Positions 15,862 through 24,435 of a stretch of 36,694 bases of DNA are shown here, in pieces. The notes below the pieces were generated by a model that was not told the DNA's origin, searched no databases, and saw only the letters and a program-made list of their open reading frames with translations. The DNA comes from an uncultured Clostridia bacterium (GTDB lineage Bacteria > Bacillota > Clostridia > Oscillospirales > Ruminococcaceae): the NCBI GenBank assembly GCA_947589355.1, contig CANPZC010000020.1, positions 1 to 36,694 of the forward strand. The letters are read 5' to 3'. Both the position numbers and the translations under genes were made by a program. Each line of letters begins with the position of its first letter. The stretch's first letter is position 1.

Positions 15862-17016
15862 TTACTTTCTGCCGCTGCTTTGCTCCTGTGTAAGGTCAAG
15901 GACGTCGCTTTTTGATGTACCCTGGGCAGCATTATGCAGGTCACGCAGCAGTACGCTATAGGTATCAAAAATATAATTTTCAAATATTGAATAGTTAAAG
16001 TCGATATTTGGAAATGCGGCTTTTGTTTCTGCCGAAGCCGTCGCTGCTGCATTTTCAATTTCTTCTTTGGTCGGAATAAAATCGCTTACAATATCTGCTA
16101 TCTCTCGGCTTTGATAAAATCCCCGGGTAAAAATATTGCCGTTTTCTCTGTCGCATCGAGGAATATTGTTGGTAGCTGCCAACGACATATTGTAGTCGAA
16201 GAAAGGAGCAAGTCCGACTGTCCTGCCTGTTTCGCTGTCGCGCAATATACCTACATTCTGATTATGCCTGTCACCGTTAAACAGAAGCGCATCGTAAAAC
16301 AACATCATCACATACTGCTTGCGCAATTCTTTATCAAGCTTCGGAACGATATACTGCGGATCTTCATTATCTCCAAATAAATAGCAGAACGGTTCAAAAT
16401 CATATTTACCGTTTTCTGTAAAATCTTTCGATACAATGCAAACCGTTTCAAGACCTGTTTCTTTAGAGTGTTGCCGAAATATTCTGTACTTAGCAACAGG
16501 GACTTTCAGTGTTTTCAAAAAGACATACGAATAATACTCGGACAACAATTCAGCATTGTTGCCCTGTTTGAACATATACCATTCATTGTCAATATATCGC
16601 CAAGCCTTTTCATAGCTGCCTACAGTTCCAAGTTCGGTATAACCTCTTAATTCTTTGGTATGAGAACGTGATGAACCGAATAATGCTATATCGGCTATTG
16701 CTTCGTTATAACTTCTTAATGAAGCATGATCTGAATGTTCATCATCTTTTTGTATCCACCAGTTATCGGTAATAGTGATGCCATGCCCCACTTCTATGAT
16801 TTTATCTATGCTGACATTGTTTTGAAGTCTGAGAGCCTTAAAAAGCTGCCTGGAATGGGAACGATGAATGTCAACACAACGATACTCAAGCCAATGCGAA
16901 ATAGGAGTTCCGACTTTTATACAAACAGGACACAGGTCTTTATTTTCTATTTCGGTTATTTCATGATCGTCGGCTTTTGCAATTACCTGATCCTTATGCA
17001 TAAGATAATATCCCAT
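15862..17016 (-). CDS. HipA-like kinase, second paralogue
   Basis: 384 residues. Candidate ATP Lys150 (WYMFKQG), catalytic loop FNGDRHNQN (246-254) and metal Asp274 (PFFDYN) identify the HipA kinase fold. The N-terminus, GYYLMHKDQVIAKAD, resembles the same part of the neighbouring kinase, and the C-terminal SDVLDLTQEQSSGRK is identical, yet the middles are diverged. AAAGGAGCTG precedes the ATG, which is overlapped by a 13-residue upstream frame with its own good ribosome-binding site. First gene of a two-gene operon with a promoter at 17081-17109. The substrate is unknown; kinases of this branch occur on conjugative elements. Confidence 0.78.
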   Translation of the reverse strand: MGYYLMHKDQVIAKADDHEITEIENKDLCPVCIKVGTPISHWLEYRCVDIHRSHSRQLFKALRLQNNVSIDKIIEVGHGITITDNWWIQKDDEHSDHASLRSYNEAIADIALFGSSRSHTKELRGYTELGTVGSYEKAWRYIDNEWYMFKQGNNAELLSEYYSYVFLKTLKVPVAKYRIFRQHSKETGLETVCIVSKDFTENGKYDFEPFCYLFGDNEDPQYIVPKLDKELRKQYVMMLFYDALLFNGDRHNQNVGILRDSETGRTVGLAPFFDYNMSLAATNNIPRCDRENGNIFTRGFYQSREIADIVSDFIPTKEEIENAAATASAETKAAFPNIDFNYSIFENYIFDTYSVLLRDLHNAAQGTSKSDVLDLTQEQSSGRK

Positions 17017-17035
17017 AGTTTACAGCTCCTTTCAT
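16994..17035 (-). CDS. 13-residue leader peptide overlapping the HipA-like start
   Basis: ATG at 17035 with GGAGG six bases upstream; the peptide MKGAVNYGILSYA ends 23 bases inside the kinase gene in another frame. Its codons include the kinase ribosome-binding site, so translating it would cover or expose that site. It may be a regulatory upstream frame, or chance. Confidence 0.35.
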   Translation of the reverse strand: MKGAVNYGILSYA

Positions 17036-17080
17036 TGTTGTCCTCCGATTTAACGGATAGGTATTTTCATTTATGATTTT

Positions 17081-17109
17081 ATTGTACCACAAAGCATATC
17101 AATAGTCAA
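17081..17109 (-). promoter_or_regulatory. Promoter of the HipA-like pair
   Basis: Minus strand TTGACT (17104-17109), 17-base spacer, TACAAT (17081-17086). Confidence 0.72.
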
Positions 17110-17366
17110 GAAATGATACATATTTTGTGTTGTATCTGTCAGAAATAAAATGATAATTCAATAACGCCGATAAAGCTGTTCAATAAAACGCGCGGAACAA
17201 AAGAATAACACAGCTTTTTTTATTAAATACGCCGATTTGTTATATATCAGCATATAAGAAGTAAATAAGACATAAATATAGCTTATATCTTAGTTTTATA
17301 AACAAACAGATATATTTTTTCTTCTGATAGATAAACCTTTAGTGGGTCAATTATCGACAGTTCATT
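17110..17366. other. AT-rich gene-free stretch
   Basis: No gene seen. It holds a weak rightward hairpin AAGCTGT/ACAGCTT followed by a T-run (about 17170-17222), one CATAAATA motif at 17266-17273 like those in the iteron region at 23.9 kb, and an 11-bp inverted-repeat half at 17338-17348. Confidence 0.5.
17338..17348. repeat. 11-bp inverted repeat, left half (partner 23877-23887)
   Basis: TTTAGTGGGTC here and its exact reverse complement GACCCACTAAA at 23877-23887. The two halves bracket the winged-helix, coupling-protein, relaxase and mobilisation genes. Confidence 0.5.
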
Positions 17367-18152
17367 TTACGGACTACCCCTGTTCGCCAAAAAAAATAAA
17401 AATTTTTTCAAAAACCCCTTGACATTTGCAAAAAAATGATGTAATATATAACTGGAATTTGGTTTGGTATGATTTTTTGTCATACCGCTGCGAGTGGGCT
17501 TTGACAGGGGTTCGCTCGCTTTTATTTTTGCAGCCCTTTTTATCTTACCAGTTATAAATGGCGTAATAGTATATTTGTTTTCGGTGTAATCTCCGACAGC
17601 ACATACCGTTCTTTGTTTCAAAAGCAGCTTGTATTCTTCAACAAGCTGCTTTATTTCATTCACTATATCGCTTTTCTTGTGGCAGAAACCCAGTTGGCAT
17701 ATCAGCTCCGCAAGGTCGTTGTAGCTATGGAAGAACGTCTGCTTCAAACTTTTACAGGCAGTACAAGCCAGTTTGCAGCATAAGCAGTAAATATAGTATG
17801 TACGGGATGAACGGATCTGCATCAGAGCCTTACGCTGCACCGAAAAATAATGCGTGTCGGTCTTATAGCGTTTAACATAGTACATAGTAGTTCCAAGTTC
17901 GCCGTTATCTTTATGCGTGCGGATAGAGAACGAAATAAAGCCGCACGCAGACAACGAATGAATAGAACGTTTTACCGTCGATAACGACAGTCCCGACAGA
18001 GCAGACAGCGTTTCCTGCTTAACAATAACTATGTAGCAGCTGCCGTCCTTGCTCATCTTAGTGTTCTGATTCAGCAGGCTGTAGAATGTTACAGCCAGGC
18101 GAAAGTCAGAATACTTTCCGAAGATCTCTAAAAATATATTTGGTATTCGCAT
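17367..18152 (-). CDS. Winged-helix protein, possible replication initiator
   Basis: 261 residues. Residues about 10-95 read as a helix-turn-helix domain (LAVTFYSLLN, QETLSALSGLSLSTVKRSIHSLSACGFI) of the type in plasmid RepA N-terminal domains and replication-associated proteins of Firmicutes elements. The middle is Cys-rich (YCLCCKLACTACK) and the end is basic. It starts 17 bases after the coupling-protein gene and is the last gene of the mobilisation operon. A rightward promoter and two hairpins lie inside its 3' part and may give an antisense RNA. A replication role is inferred from the fold and the iteron array at 23.9 kb. Confidence 0.5.
   Translation of the reverse strand: MRIPNIFLEIFGKYSDFRLAVTFYSLLNQNTKMSKDGSCYIVIVKQETLSALSGLSLSTVKRSIHSLSACGFISFSIRTHKDNGELGTTMYYVKRYKTDTHYFSVQRKALMQIRSSRTYYIYCLCCKLACTACKSLKQTFFHSYNDLAELICQLGFCHKKSDIVNEIKQLVEEYKLLLKQRTVCAVGDYTENKYTITPFITGKIKRAAKIKASEPLSKPTRSGMTKNHTKPNSSYILHHFFANVKGFLKKFLFFLANRGSP
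17419..17447 (+). promoter_or_regulatory. Antisense promoter inside the winged-helix gene
   Basis: TTGACA (17419-17424), 17-base spacer, TAATAT (17442-17447; four of six consensus bases). Confidence 0.5.
17454..17530 (+). ncRNA. Candidate antisense RNA to the winged-helix gene
   Basis: From the promoter at 17419-17447 it would include the perfect hairpin GGTATGA/TCATACC (17466-17472/17480-17486) and a second, GCGAG/CTCGC (17490-17494/17515-17519), followed by TTTTATTTTT as a terminator. It is antisense to the 3' part of the gene at 17367-18152. Confidence 0.45.
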
Positions 18153-18169
18153 GGTTTTCCTTTCCGATT

Positions 18170-20491
18170 TTACTCAAAATCATTTTTTATATATTCCGAT
18201 AATATGTTATACTCATCTTTGGATATATGCTTTTTGCCCTTGTATTGCAGATTTATAATTTTCATAGCTCTTTGAACATCTTTATCATTAAATGCAGACA
18301 TCAGAGTATCGTCATTGTAGTACATTTTGTCGATGTGCTGAACCAGCTCATATATCAAAGTCGGTAAAGTCGGCTCGTTTTCACTGGCAGACGTTTCATT
18401 TCCAACGGGTATGTTTTGCATACTTGATGCTATGGCTTCATTGTCGGCATCATCGACTTCAAACTGTTCTTCGGCAGCTGCTTGCTGCTCTCTCTTTGCC
18501 TTTTCTTCTTGCTCTTTAGCAAGCGCACGTTCTTGTTCTTCATTTATCTTTTCTTGCGCTTCCTCTTTATCAATAAGAGTATCGTTATATTTAACAAGTC
18601 CTATCTCATTACCAATAGGCTCGAAATCATATATAAGGTCATTTAAGTCTACATCTATAATATCAATGGGTATATCGCCGACAGGAACACGTTTAATTCC
18701 CAGCTTGTAAAAATAGTCAAACTTAGTCTTTATCGGCAGGCAGCGCATACGTTTGATTACGGCAGTTCCCTCGTCTAGTCTCGAGAGCTGATCGCCTGTC
18801 AGCAACGATTTTCCGTCAACCGCAGTATTCTGATGATTTAACCATTCGCCGAAGTTACCGCTGTATGTGCGGTATTCCAAAGTTTCGTTGCCTAACAAAG
18901 CAGACATATAGTCATTTGTATCTTTATCATTACTCATGATGTACACAACATTACCGCAGTTAGAGCGTATTGTCTTAGCTTCATCAGAATACTTTGAATC
19001 GATCTGATTTAAGTCTTGGCAGTATATCGAAAATAAAAGGTTACGACCAGCTGACACGGTTATCTTGTTGTCCATTCCAGGGATACGCACCATGTTGCCG
19101 AATTCATCGAGTTCAAATATAACTCTCTGCGGCAGACGGTTATCTTTGTATTTACGCGATTCAGCACAAAGGACTTCATAACATTGATTGATAAACAAAG
19201 ATGCCAGCCTATGCCGTGTAACCTTTTCGTCGGGGACTATCATAAATATTGCACACGGCTTTTCGGGATCTATAAGGTCGGAAAAGTTTATCTGATTTCC
19301 CGATGTGAGTTTGGCGATACCCTGATCCGAGCCGAACAGTTTAAGGTTACTGGACAGTGTACCCTCGATAGACGACAGCATTTCGCCGCTTGCAAACTTA
19401 GCTGTAGCAAATGCTGACCGCGCAGGGTTGCCTATAGGCAGCGCATCGAACAGCTCCTCCATAGCATTGACGTACTTCTTCGCACCCTTAACTATCTTTA
19501 CACGGTTTATCGTGCCAAAAGTTATAAAAAACTGATAAACCGAGTACAGTGTTACTTTGTCCATGTTCGGTGTAGTGCCGTTGTTGAGTATCTTATCTCT
19601 TTTGTAACCGTCCTCGAGGAGATAAAATATCATCGCGGTAAAAAGAGCTTGCGCAGATTCCGGCCATATAGGGTCAGACTTCGGGTTTTCCGTGAAAAGC
19701 AACGTCAATGAAGCTATCATATCTGATGTTTCCGAAAGGTCGGGAGAACCGCTGTCCATTTGTGCCGTGTACTCTTTTTTTATGTAGAATAACGGATCCC
19801 ATAATGACGTATGGTTTGTATCTGAAAGATTCAGAATAACTACCTTATAACCGTTGTCAATAAGTATCTGATAGAGGTATTCGCAGATCTCACCTTTCGG
19901 ATCGTTGACTACCAGGCTATGTTTTGTTTTAGACATAGCAATAGTTCGCAGCTTTGGCAAAACAAACGTCTGACCTTTACCGCTTCGGGTAGTACCGATA
20001 ATAAGACTGTGCGTTGTGGAGCTGTCACAATATAGTCGCTTGCCAAACTTCGCAAGAATTATGCCCGACTCCTCTGCTTTTTCAAGGTGGTTCTCATCTT
20101 CTATGCAGTATATACCCTTAAATGTTCGTATATCCTTTTCAGTTGCCCATCTCGAATCGCCCTTTATATTCTTGTTCGCGTGCCTTACTTGCCAGTATTC
20201 GCTGAGTTTGTAGCTAATAAGCATCGCTATTCCAAAACTACAGATAATCACCATTTTAATGTCAAATCCCTCTACAAAGTAAAGGTACGACATCTTGAAT
20301 GACATATCCACTGCTTCTTCAGATACAGTTGACGGTGTGGTGTTATACTTTCTTGCGTTTACTCCTGCATATTGAAAAAACAGCATTAAATAATTCAACA
20401 GCAGATTTATGATTAAAAATGTCAGTAAAAATGATATAAGCAGTGTTTTTGCCATGTAGATTTTCTTTTTACGCAAAGTTTCTTTGTCCAT
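18170..20491 (-). CDS. Type IV coupling protein, VirD4/TraG family
   Basis: 773 residues. Two N-terminal membrane helices (about 15-38 and 78-95) anchor it. Walker A is GTTRSGKGQT (166-175), followed by NDPKGE; the Walker B region is VIFELDEFGNM, and the typical IYCQDLNQI follows. Such ATPases bring the relaxase-DNA complex to the secretion channel in conjugation. After residue about 640 it has a Glu/Lys-rich coiled-coil-like stretch. It begins 15 bases after the relaxase gene, in the same operon. Length is normal to slightly long for the family. Confidence 0.94.
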   Translation of the reverse strand: MDKETLRKKKIYMAKTLLISFLLTFLIINLLLNYLMLFFQYAGVNARKYNTTPSTVSEEAVDMSFKMSYLYFVEGFDIKMVIICSFGIAMLISYKLSEYWQVRHANKNIKGDSRWATEKDIRTFKGIYCIEDENHLEKAEESGIILAKFGKRLYCDSSTTHSLIIGTTRSGKGQTFVLPKLRTIAMSKTKHSLVVNDPKGEICEYLYQILIDNGYKVVILNLSDTNHTSLWDPLFYIKKEYTAQMDSGSPDLSETSDMIASLTLLFTENPKSDPIWPESAQALFTAMIFYLLEDGYKRDKILNNGTTPNMDKVTLYSVYQFFITFGTINRVKIVKGAKKYVNAMEELFDALPIGNPARSAFATAKFASGEMLSSIEGTLSSNLKLFGSDQGIAKLTSGNQINFSDLIDPEKPCAIFMIVPDEKVTRHRLASLFINQCYEVLCAESRKYKDNRLPQRVIFELDEFGNMVRIPGMDNKITVSAGRNLLFSIYCQDLNQIDSKYSDEAKTIRSNCGNVVYIMSNDKDTNDYMSALLGNETLEYRTYSGNFGEWLNHQNTAVDGKSLLTGDQLSRLDEGTAVIKRMRCLPIKTKFDYFYKLGIKRVPVGDIPIDIIDVDLNDLIYDFEPIGNEIGLVKYNDTLIDKEEAQEKINEEQERALAKEQEEKAKREQQAAAEEQFEVDDADNEAIASSMQNIPVGNETSASENEPTLPTLIYELVQHIDKMYYNDDTLMSAFNDKDVQRAMKIINLQYKGKKHISKDEYNILSEYIKNDFE

Positions 20492-20506
20492 ATCTATCTT
20501 TCCTTT

Positions 20507-23137
20507 TTACGTTCTTATAATGTTATTTGCCTGCTCAAACTCACGCTGAAGCATAGCTAGATGCGACATAGCATCAGAATACAGACTGTCAGCTATACTC
20601 TGAGCCTTGTGAATGTCAGCTGTCGCTTTATTATTATCGTAACGCAAGCGATTGCCCTGACGTTGACCTTTTCGTCCATAAGACAGCCCGAAGTTTTTTA
20701 ATCGAAGTGCAGCATATGCGTTCCCCTGTGCAGCAGAACATGTTAAATAGTATTTTGATTTGTTAAGGTCATATATAGAATTGTAACTTTTGCGGCTATC
20801 ATATATCGTGCCTAACTTGCATTGCGCAAACTGATTATTATGCTCATCTGCGCTTTTGTGCAGCCATTGCAACGCTTCAGGTGTATGCCCTTGTTCAAGA
20901 TACAGCTTACCGAGCGCGTATTGAGCATATTCATTGTTTTGCAGCGCAGATCTAAGCAGATATTTTTCAGCTTTGAGTTCATCGTAATTTTCCTCGGTAA
21001 GATATATTTTACCAAGCGCATATTGAGCATAAGCATTGTCGTGTTCTTCGGCAGAACGATGCAGCCAGTGCAGAGCCTTTGAAGTATCGCCCTGGTCTAA
21101 ATACATCTTGCCAAGTTCGTATTGAGCATTTTCGTTATTATCCTTTGCTGACAGCAAAAAATACTTTTCTGCATTTTGCAAATCGCCCTTATCCTTATAG
21201 AGTTTTCCGAGAAAATAGCACGCATTTATATTGCCGTAATCATATGACCGCTTAAAATACTTTTCCGCTTCTTCAAAATTTATATCTGTACCTTTGCCAT
21301 AATAAAACATATAACCTATCCTATACAGCACATTTTCATCGGGAGCTGTCTTTACGCTAGCCATAAAAGCGTTAAGTGCCTCTTTGTAAAGCATCTGAGC
21401 CTTGCTATTATCTTTGCTTGTTCCCTTTCCCAATTCGTAACATTGTGCTAAAGCGAATGTGTTGTGTGGCAGTCCTTTTTTCTTGTCAAGTAAATACGCG
21501 CGTTCAAAATATTCAAAAGCATCTTTATCTGACTTTTCCACACCCATACCTCGTTGATATAGTCTGCCCAAGTTAAAAAGAGCCGTAGGATAATCATTTG
21601 CGGCTCTGTAGTAATTTGCCGCTGCTGTGTAGTCTTGCTCAACGCCTGAACCATGCTGTGACATAGTACCTAATTTATAATTGATATATTGCTTTTGCCA
21701 TATATCTGTATTTGCCGTAAGCATTTCAGAAAAGCCTTTATATGCTTCAGCGTAATATTGCTGCGATAACTTTTCGTCGCCGCTATTTGCATACAATTTT
21801 CCCAGCATACAAGTGGCAAGTAAGTTTCCTTGACGATGTTCCGAGAGAAAAAGTGCTTTAGCTTTTTCAACATTAACATCTACATTATCGCCGCCATAAA
21901 AGTATTTGTTTGCAAGAGTATACATTTTGCTCCATTTAATATAATGACCCGATATTTTTTCCTCTGACAGATGCGCGCTTTCTGTGGCATTTTCTTCCAC
22001 TTCAATTTCATCGCTGCTGTTGTCCTCTGAGTTATCAATCTCTATAGGTATATTCGGCAATTCGGAAAGAGCACCATCGTTATCGTTGCTGTTAGAAGAA
22101 GTAACCTTAAAATCAGCTGATTTTATATAATTCAAAAGGCTGTTTCCGGCTCTCGCATAGAAATCTTCTAGCTGATTGCTTTTATACAGCTTATAGTCAG
22201 CCATATCTTCACCGCCATAGGCTCTCTCATAATACTTCTGCATATTATCCAATTCAGAATTATACAGCTGCCAAGCCGACAGAAGTTTTTTATCACTTCG
22301 TATTATGCTGTCTATGCAATCATTTATAGGCTTCCTGTAACGTTCCATACGTTTGCGGTTATATTGCCATTGTTTATCCGACGGCAGTATAGAAGCTAGG
22401 TTATATATGTCTTTCACGCTGTAGTTGTATGCTGTAGACAGCTGCGGCAACAGAATTTGCTGACGCAGCTCATATAACTTCTTATTGTGATCGCGAATAT
22501 TATTCTGACCTATTATCTGAACTGCCTTTGCCTTAGCCTTACGCAAAGCCTCCTGCTCGATACAGTTTTGCCTACTTCCTTTTTTGGTTACCTTTCTGTC
22601 CTCTCTCAATTCTTTTTCCAGTAAAGCATAATGAATGTGAATATTATCAGTGTTCAGATGTATGCACGCGCAATAATCGCAGTTATCGCTGTCGAGTTTG
22701 TGTGAGGCATCTACTAATGCGTGTATAGACTGCCTGGCAACATTCCGCATTTTCTCATGATCAAGAACACCGCTGCTATCCATATATCCGTTTTCCTTAA
22801 GATAATCATTATCAAAGCTCAATACAAAAATATATTTGGGACAGCCACTCTCCTTGCTCTTACGTTCAAAGCTGCGAAAACGTTCCTTGTCGTCCTCGGT
22901 AAATTTGTCTGTCATGTCGTTGAAAACACCTAAAGACTTTTCGGGATTATCCATGTAATCCTGATAGTCCTTGCTTGACTTAGACTTAACTGCATGGTCG
23001 GCGTTTATTTTCGGGACAAACTTTTCGGGCTTTTCAAAATAGTCTAATATATCACCTTTGCCTATCTTCCAGTTGCTGTTATCCGCCTCATAAAACTTTG
23101 CTTTTATAACTACAGCAGGAGTTTTGTTGTTTGACAT
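20507..23137 (-). CDS. Relaxase fused to Sel1-like repeats (MobL-like)
   Basis: 876 residues. The N-terminal about 250 residues carry the HUH metal motif HLNTDNIHIH (H160, H167, H169) of conjugative relaxases, which nick the transfer origin and bind the 5' DNA end; the style (residues 100-170, long basic region after it) is closest to the Firmicutes MobL group. From about residue 405 to 840 there are roughly a dozen tandem Sel1-like repeats (AQYALGKLYL, ALQWLHKSA). Sel1 repeats form helical solenoids for protein binding. GGAGGTGAT precedes the ATG. The catalytic Tyr could not be fixed by eye. First large gene of the mobilisation operon after the ribbon-helix-helix protein. Confidence 0.85.
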   Translation of the reverse strand: MSNNKTPAVVIKAKFYEADNSNWKIGKGDILDYFEKPEKFVPKINADHAVKSKSSKDYQDYMDNPEKSLGVFNDMTDKFTEDDKERFRSFERKSKESGCPKYIFVLSFDNDYLKENGYMDSSGVLDHEKMRNVARQSIHALVDASHKLDSDNCDYCACIHLNTDNIHIHYALLEKELREDRKVTKKGSRQNCIEQEALRKAKAKAVQIIGQNNIRDHNKKLYELRQQILLPQLSTAYNYSVKDIYNLASILPSDKQWQYNRKRMERYRKPINDCIDSIIRSDKKLLSAWQLYNSELDNMQKYYERAYGGEDMADYKLYKSNQLEDFYARAGNSLLNYIKSADFKVTSSNSNDNDGALSELPNIPIEIDNSEDNSSDEIEVEENATESAHLSEEKISGHYIKWSKMYTLANKYFYGGDNVDVNVEKAKALFLSEHRQGNLLATCMLGKLYANSGDEKLSQQYYAEAYKGFSEMLTANTDIWQKQYINYKLGTMSQHGSGVEQDYTAAANYYRAANDYPTALFNLGRLYQRGMGVEKSDKDAFEYFERAYLLDKKKGLPHNTFALAQCYELGKGTSKDNSKAQMLYKEALNAFMASVKTAPDENVLYRIGYMFYYGKGTDINFEEAEKYFKRSYDYGNINACYFLGKLYKDKGDLQNAEKYFLLSAKDNNENAQYELGKMYLDQGDTSKALHWLHRSAEEHDNAYAQYALGKIYLTEENYDELKAEKYLLRSALQNNEYAQYALGKLYLEQGHTPEALQWLHKSADEHNNQFAQCKLGTIYDSRKSYNSIYDLNKSKYYLTCSAAQGNAYAALRLKNFGLSYGRKGQRQGNRLRYDNNKATADIHKAQSIADSLYSDAMSHLAMLQREFEQANNIIRT

Positions 23138-23156
23138 AAAACTATCACCTCCGATG

Positions 23157-23181
23157 AATTTGTGTCACGGTGACACAAATT
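23157..23181. repeat. TGTGTCA palindrome, copy 3
   Basis: AATTTGTGTCAC, one G, GTGACACAAATT: 12-base arms, just upstream of the relaxase ribosome-binding site and after the mobilisation-protein stop. Confidence 0.85.
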
Positions 23182-23197
23182 AGTATGTTTCATATTC

Positions 23198-23719
23198 TTA
23201 CATACCCTCGTTGCTGTTGTTGACCTTTTTCTTTGCTTTCAAGTTATAATTGTTATTAGATTTAACATAAACTTCGCACATATTTTCTTCGTTCTCAAAG
23301 CCTAAATCTCTGTCGATTGATTTGTACTGCACATCGCCGTCGTCACTTATGAAGTCAAGCTGAACATTAAGTCCCTCATACATTACATATACCCTGCGGT
23401 CAACACTTCTCATAATGCTTAACAAGGTCTTTGTTACCTTTTGCATATCTTTTACATTTTCTTCCAGCCTGTTGAGATTGATATACTCTCCGTCGGCAAC
23501 ATAATTACTGCCCACTTCTCTGTCTGAGAAATTCTCTGTTAGATTACTGTTGTAATATATGGGTGTCACTTCTTCTCCGTTGAGGCGACGGACTTCTTCG
23601 CTGACAAGTAAGTCAATGACATCACTTTTACTTCGGGCGGAACGTAATAGGCGTATAGTTTCCAACGCTTTGTCTGTTTCAGCTGTCAATGTATACGTTC
23701 TTGTTATCTTGTTTTTCAT
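23198..23719 (-). CDS. Ribbon-helix-helix mobilisation accessory protein (MobC-like)
   Basis: 173 residues. The N-terminus (KITRTYTLTAETDKALETIRLLRSARSKSDVIDLLV) has the beta-strand plus two-helix pattern of ribbon-helix-helix DNA-binding proteins. Such proteins bind the transfer origin and assist the relaxase, whose gene follows 60 bases on. The rest is acidic and of unknown fold, with a basic end (KAKKKVNNSNEG). AAGGAGG precedes the ATG. Function is inferred from position. Confidence 0.65.
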   Translation of the reverse strand: MKNKITRTYTLTAETDKALETIRLLRSARSKSDVIDLLVSEEVRRLNGEEVTPIYYNSNLTENFSDREVGSNYVADGEYINLNRLEENVKDMQKVTKTLLSIMRSVDRRVYVMYEGLNVQLDFISDDGDVQYKSIDRDLGFENEENMCEVYVKSNNNYNLKAKKKVNNSNEGM

Positions 23720-23810
23720 TTCTATAACTCCTCCTTAAAAAGACGTTTTATATTTATACATATTTACTTTTCCCACAATCACTTTTACCTATCTTGATGA
23801 GCATAAAGCC

Positions 23811-23876
23811 ATGACGGCACTTACATAAAGAAAACTCGGTAAAACCGAGTTTTTTGATTAAAAACTATGACGGCAC
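23811..23876. repeat. 10-bp direct repeat ATGACGGCAC, candidate transfer-origin area
   Basis: ATGACGGCAC at 23811-23820 and 23867-23876, either side of a hairpin. It is upstream of the mobilisation genes, where transfer origins often lie. Confidence 0.35.
23831..23855. terminator. Hairpin with flanking A and T runs
   Basis: ACTCGGT (23834-23840) / ACCGAGT (23844-23850) with a three-base loop and T-run; terminator-like in both directions. It separates the mobilisation operon from the iteron region. Confidence 0.75.
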
Positions 23877-23884
23877 GACCCACT

Positions 23885-24034
23885 AAACATAAATATGAAT
23901 ATTTATGTTTTTCGCCTCTAAAGATAATTATATATGTTTATCTGTATTTATGTATATTTATGTTTTTTCGGTCATAAAGCTATTTATGTTTTTGAAGTTT
24001 ATATTTATAAATAAATATAGGTATTTATGTTTTA
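23885..24034. repeat. Iteron-like array of TATTTATG, candidate replication origin
   Basis: TATTTATG starts at 23900, 23945, 23955, 23981 and 24022, four of these continuing with TTTT. The first forms a dyad with a reversed copy: AAACATAAATAT (23885-23896), GA, ATATTTATGTTT (23899-23910). The surrounding DNA is almost pure A/T. This is the look of an iteron origin or of a multi-site operator. Confidence 0.55.
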
Positions 24035-24038
24035 TTGC

Positions 24039-24097
24039 AAAAAACATCTGAGAACAAGTTGTAAAAAACTTGCTCTCGGATACCTTTTGCAGTATCC
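24039..24097 (-). terminator. Probable terminator after the ribbon-helix-helix gene
   Basis: On the minus strand, hairpin GGATAC/GTATCC (24078-24097) and then GAGAGCAAGTT/AACTTGTTCTC (24050-24077), followed after five bases by a run of six T. It would end the long leftward transcript from the secretion genes. Confidence 0.6.
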
Positions 24098-24111
24098 GTC
24101 AGAAGAAAAAA

Positions 24112-24435
24112 TCAGCTGTTTTCTTTTGAAGAAAAATACTCATCGTTATAAACTATCTCTTGTTTTAATGTGATGTCCTCCAGTCGCTTTGTTATTTCCA
24201 GTAATGCCTCCATGGTCAGCTCTGCCTGTTCGGTAAGTATTTTTAATTCGTTTGAACAAAGCGCGCGAACGATCGGCGGCAGAGCATTGAGCAGCATACT
24301 TTCCTTAGACAAGACATATGTCGCGAGGATATTTTTTATAAGGTCATTCCTTGATGAATACCCGTCCGCTTGCACAATAGCATCTAATTTTTCTACAACT
24401 TCGTCAGGCACATCACGGATAGTCAGCTTAGTCAT
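24112..24435 (-). CDS. Ribbon-helix-helix DNA-binding protein
   Basis: 107 residues. KLTIRDVPDEVVEKLDAIVQADGYSSRNDLIKNIL at the N-terminus is a clear ribbon-helix-helix of the CopG/Arc type: strand TIRDVP, helix, turn YSS, helix. The C-terminal half is helical and may tetramerise. The ATG overlaps the previous stop (ATGA). Lying beside the iteron-like array, it could be an autoregulator or partition/copy-control protein; the target is unknown. Confidence 0.75.
   Translation of the reverse strand: MTKLTIRDVPDEVVEKLDAIVQADGYSSRNDLIKNILATYVLSKESMLLNALPPIVRALCSNELKILTEQAELTMEALLEITKRLEDITLKQEIVYNDEYFSSKENS

Noticed and set aside
20812-21660. Regularly spaced similar sequences that might suggest a CRISPR array
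   Set aside because: They are about 108 bases apart, imperfect and in frame; they encode the Sel1-like repeats.
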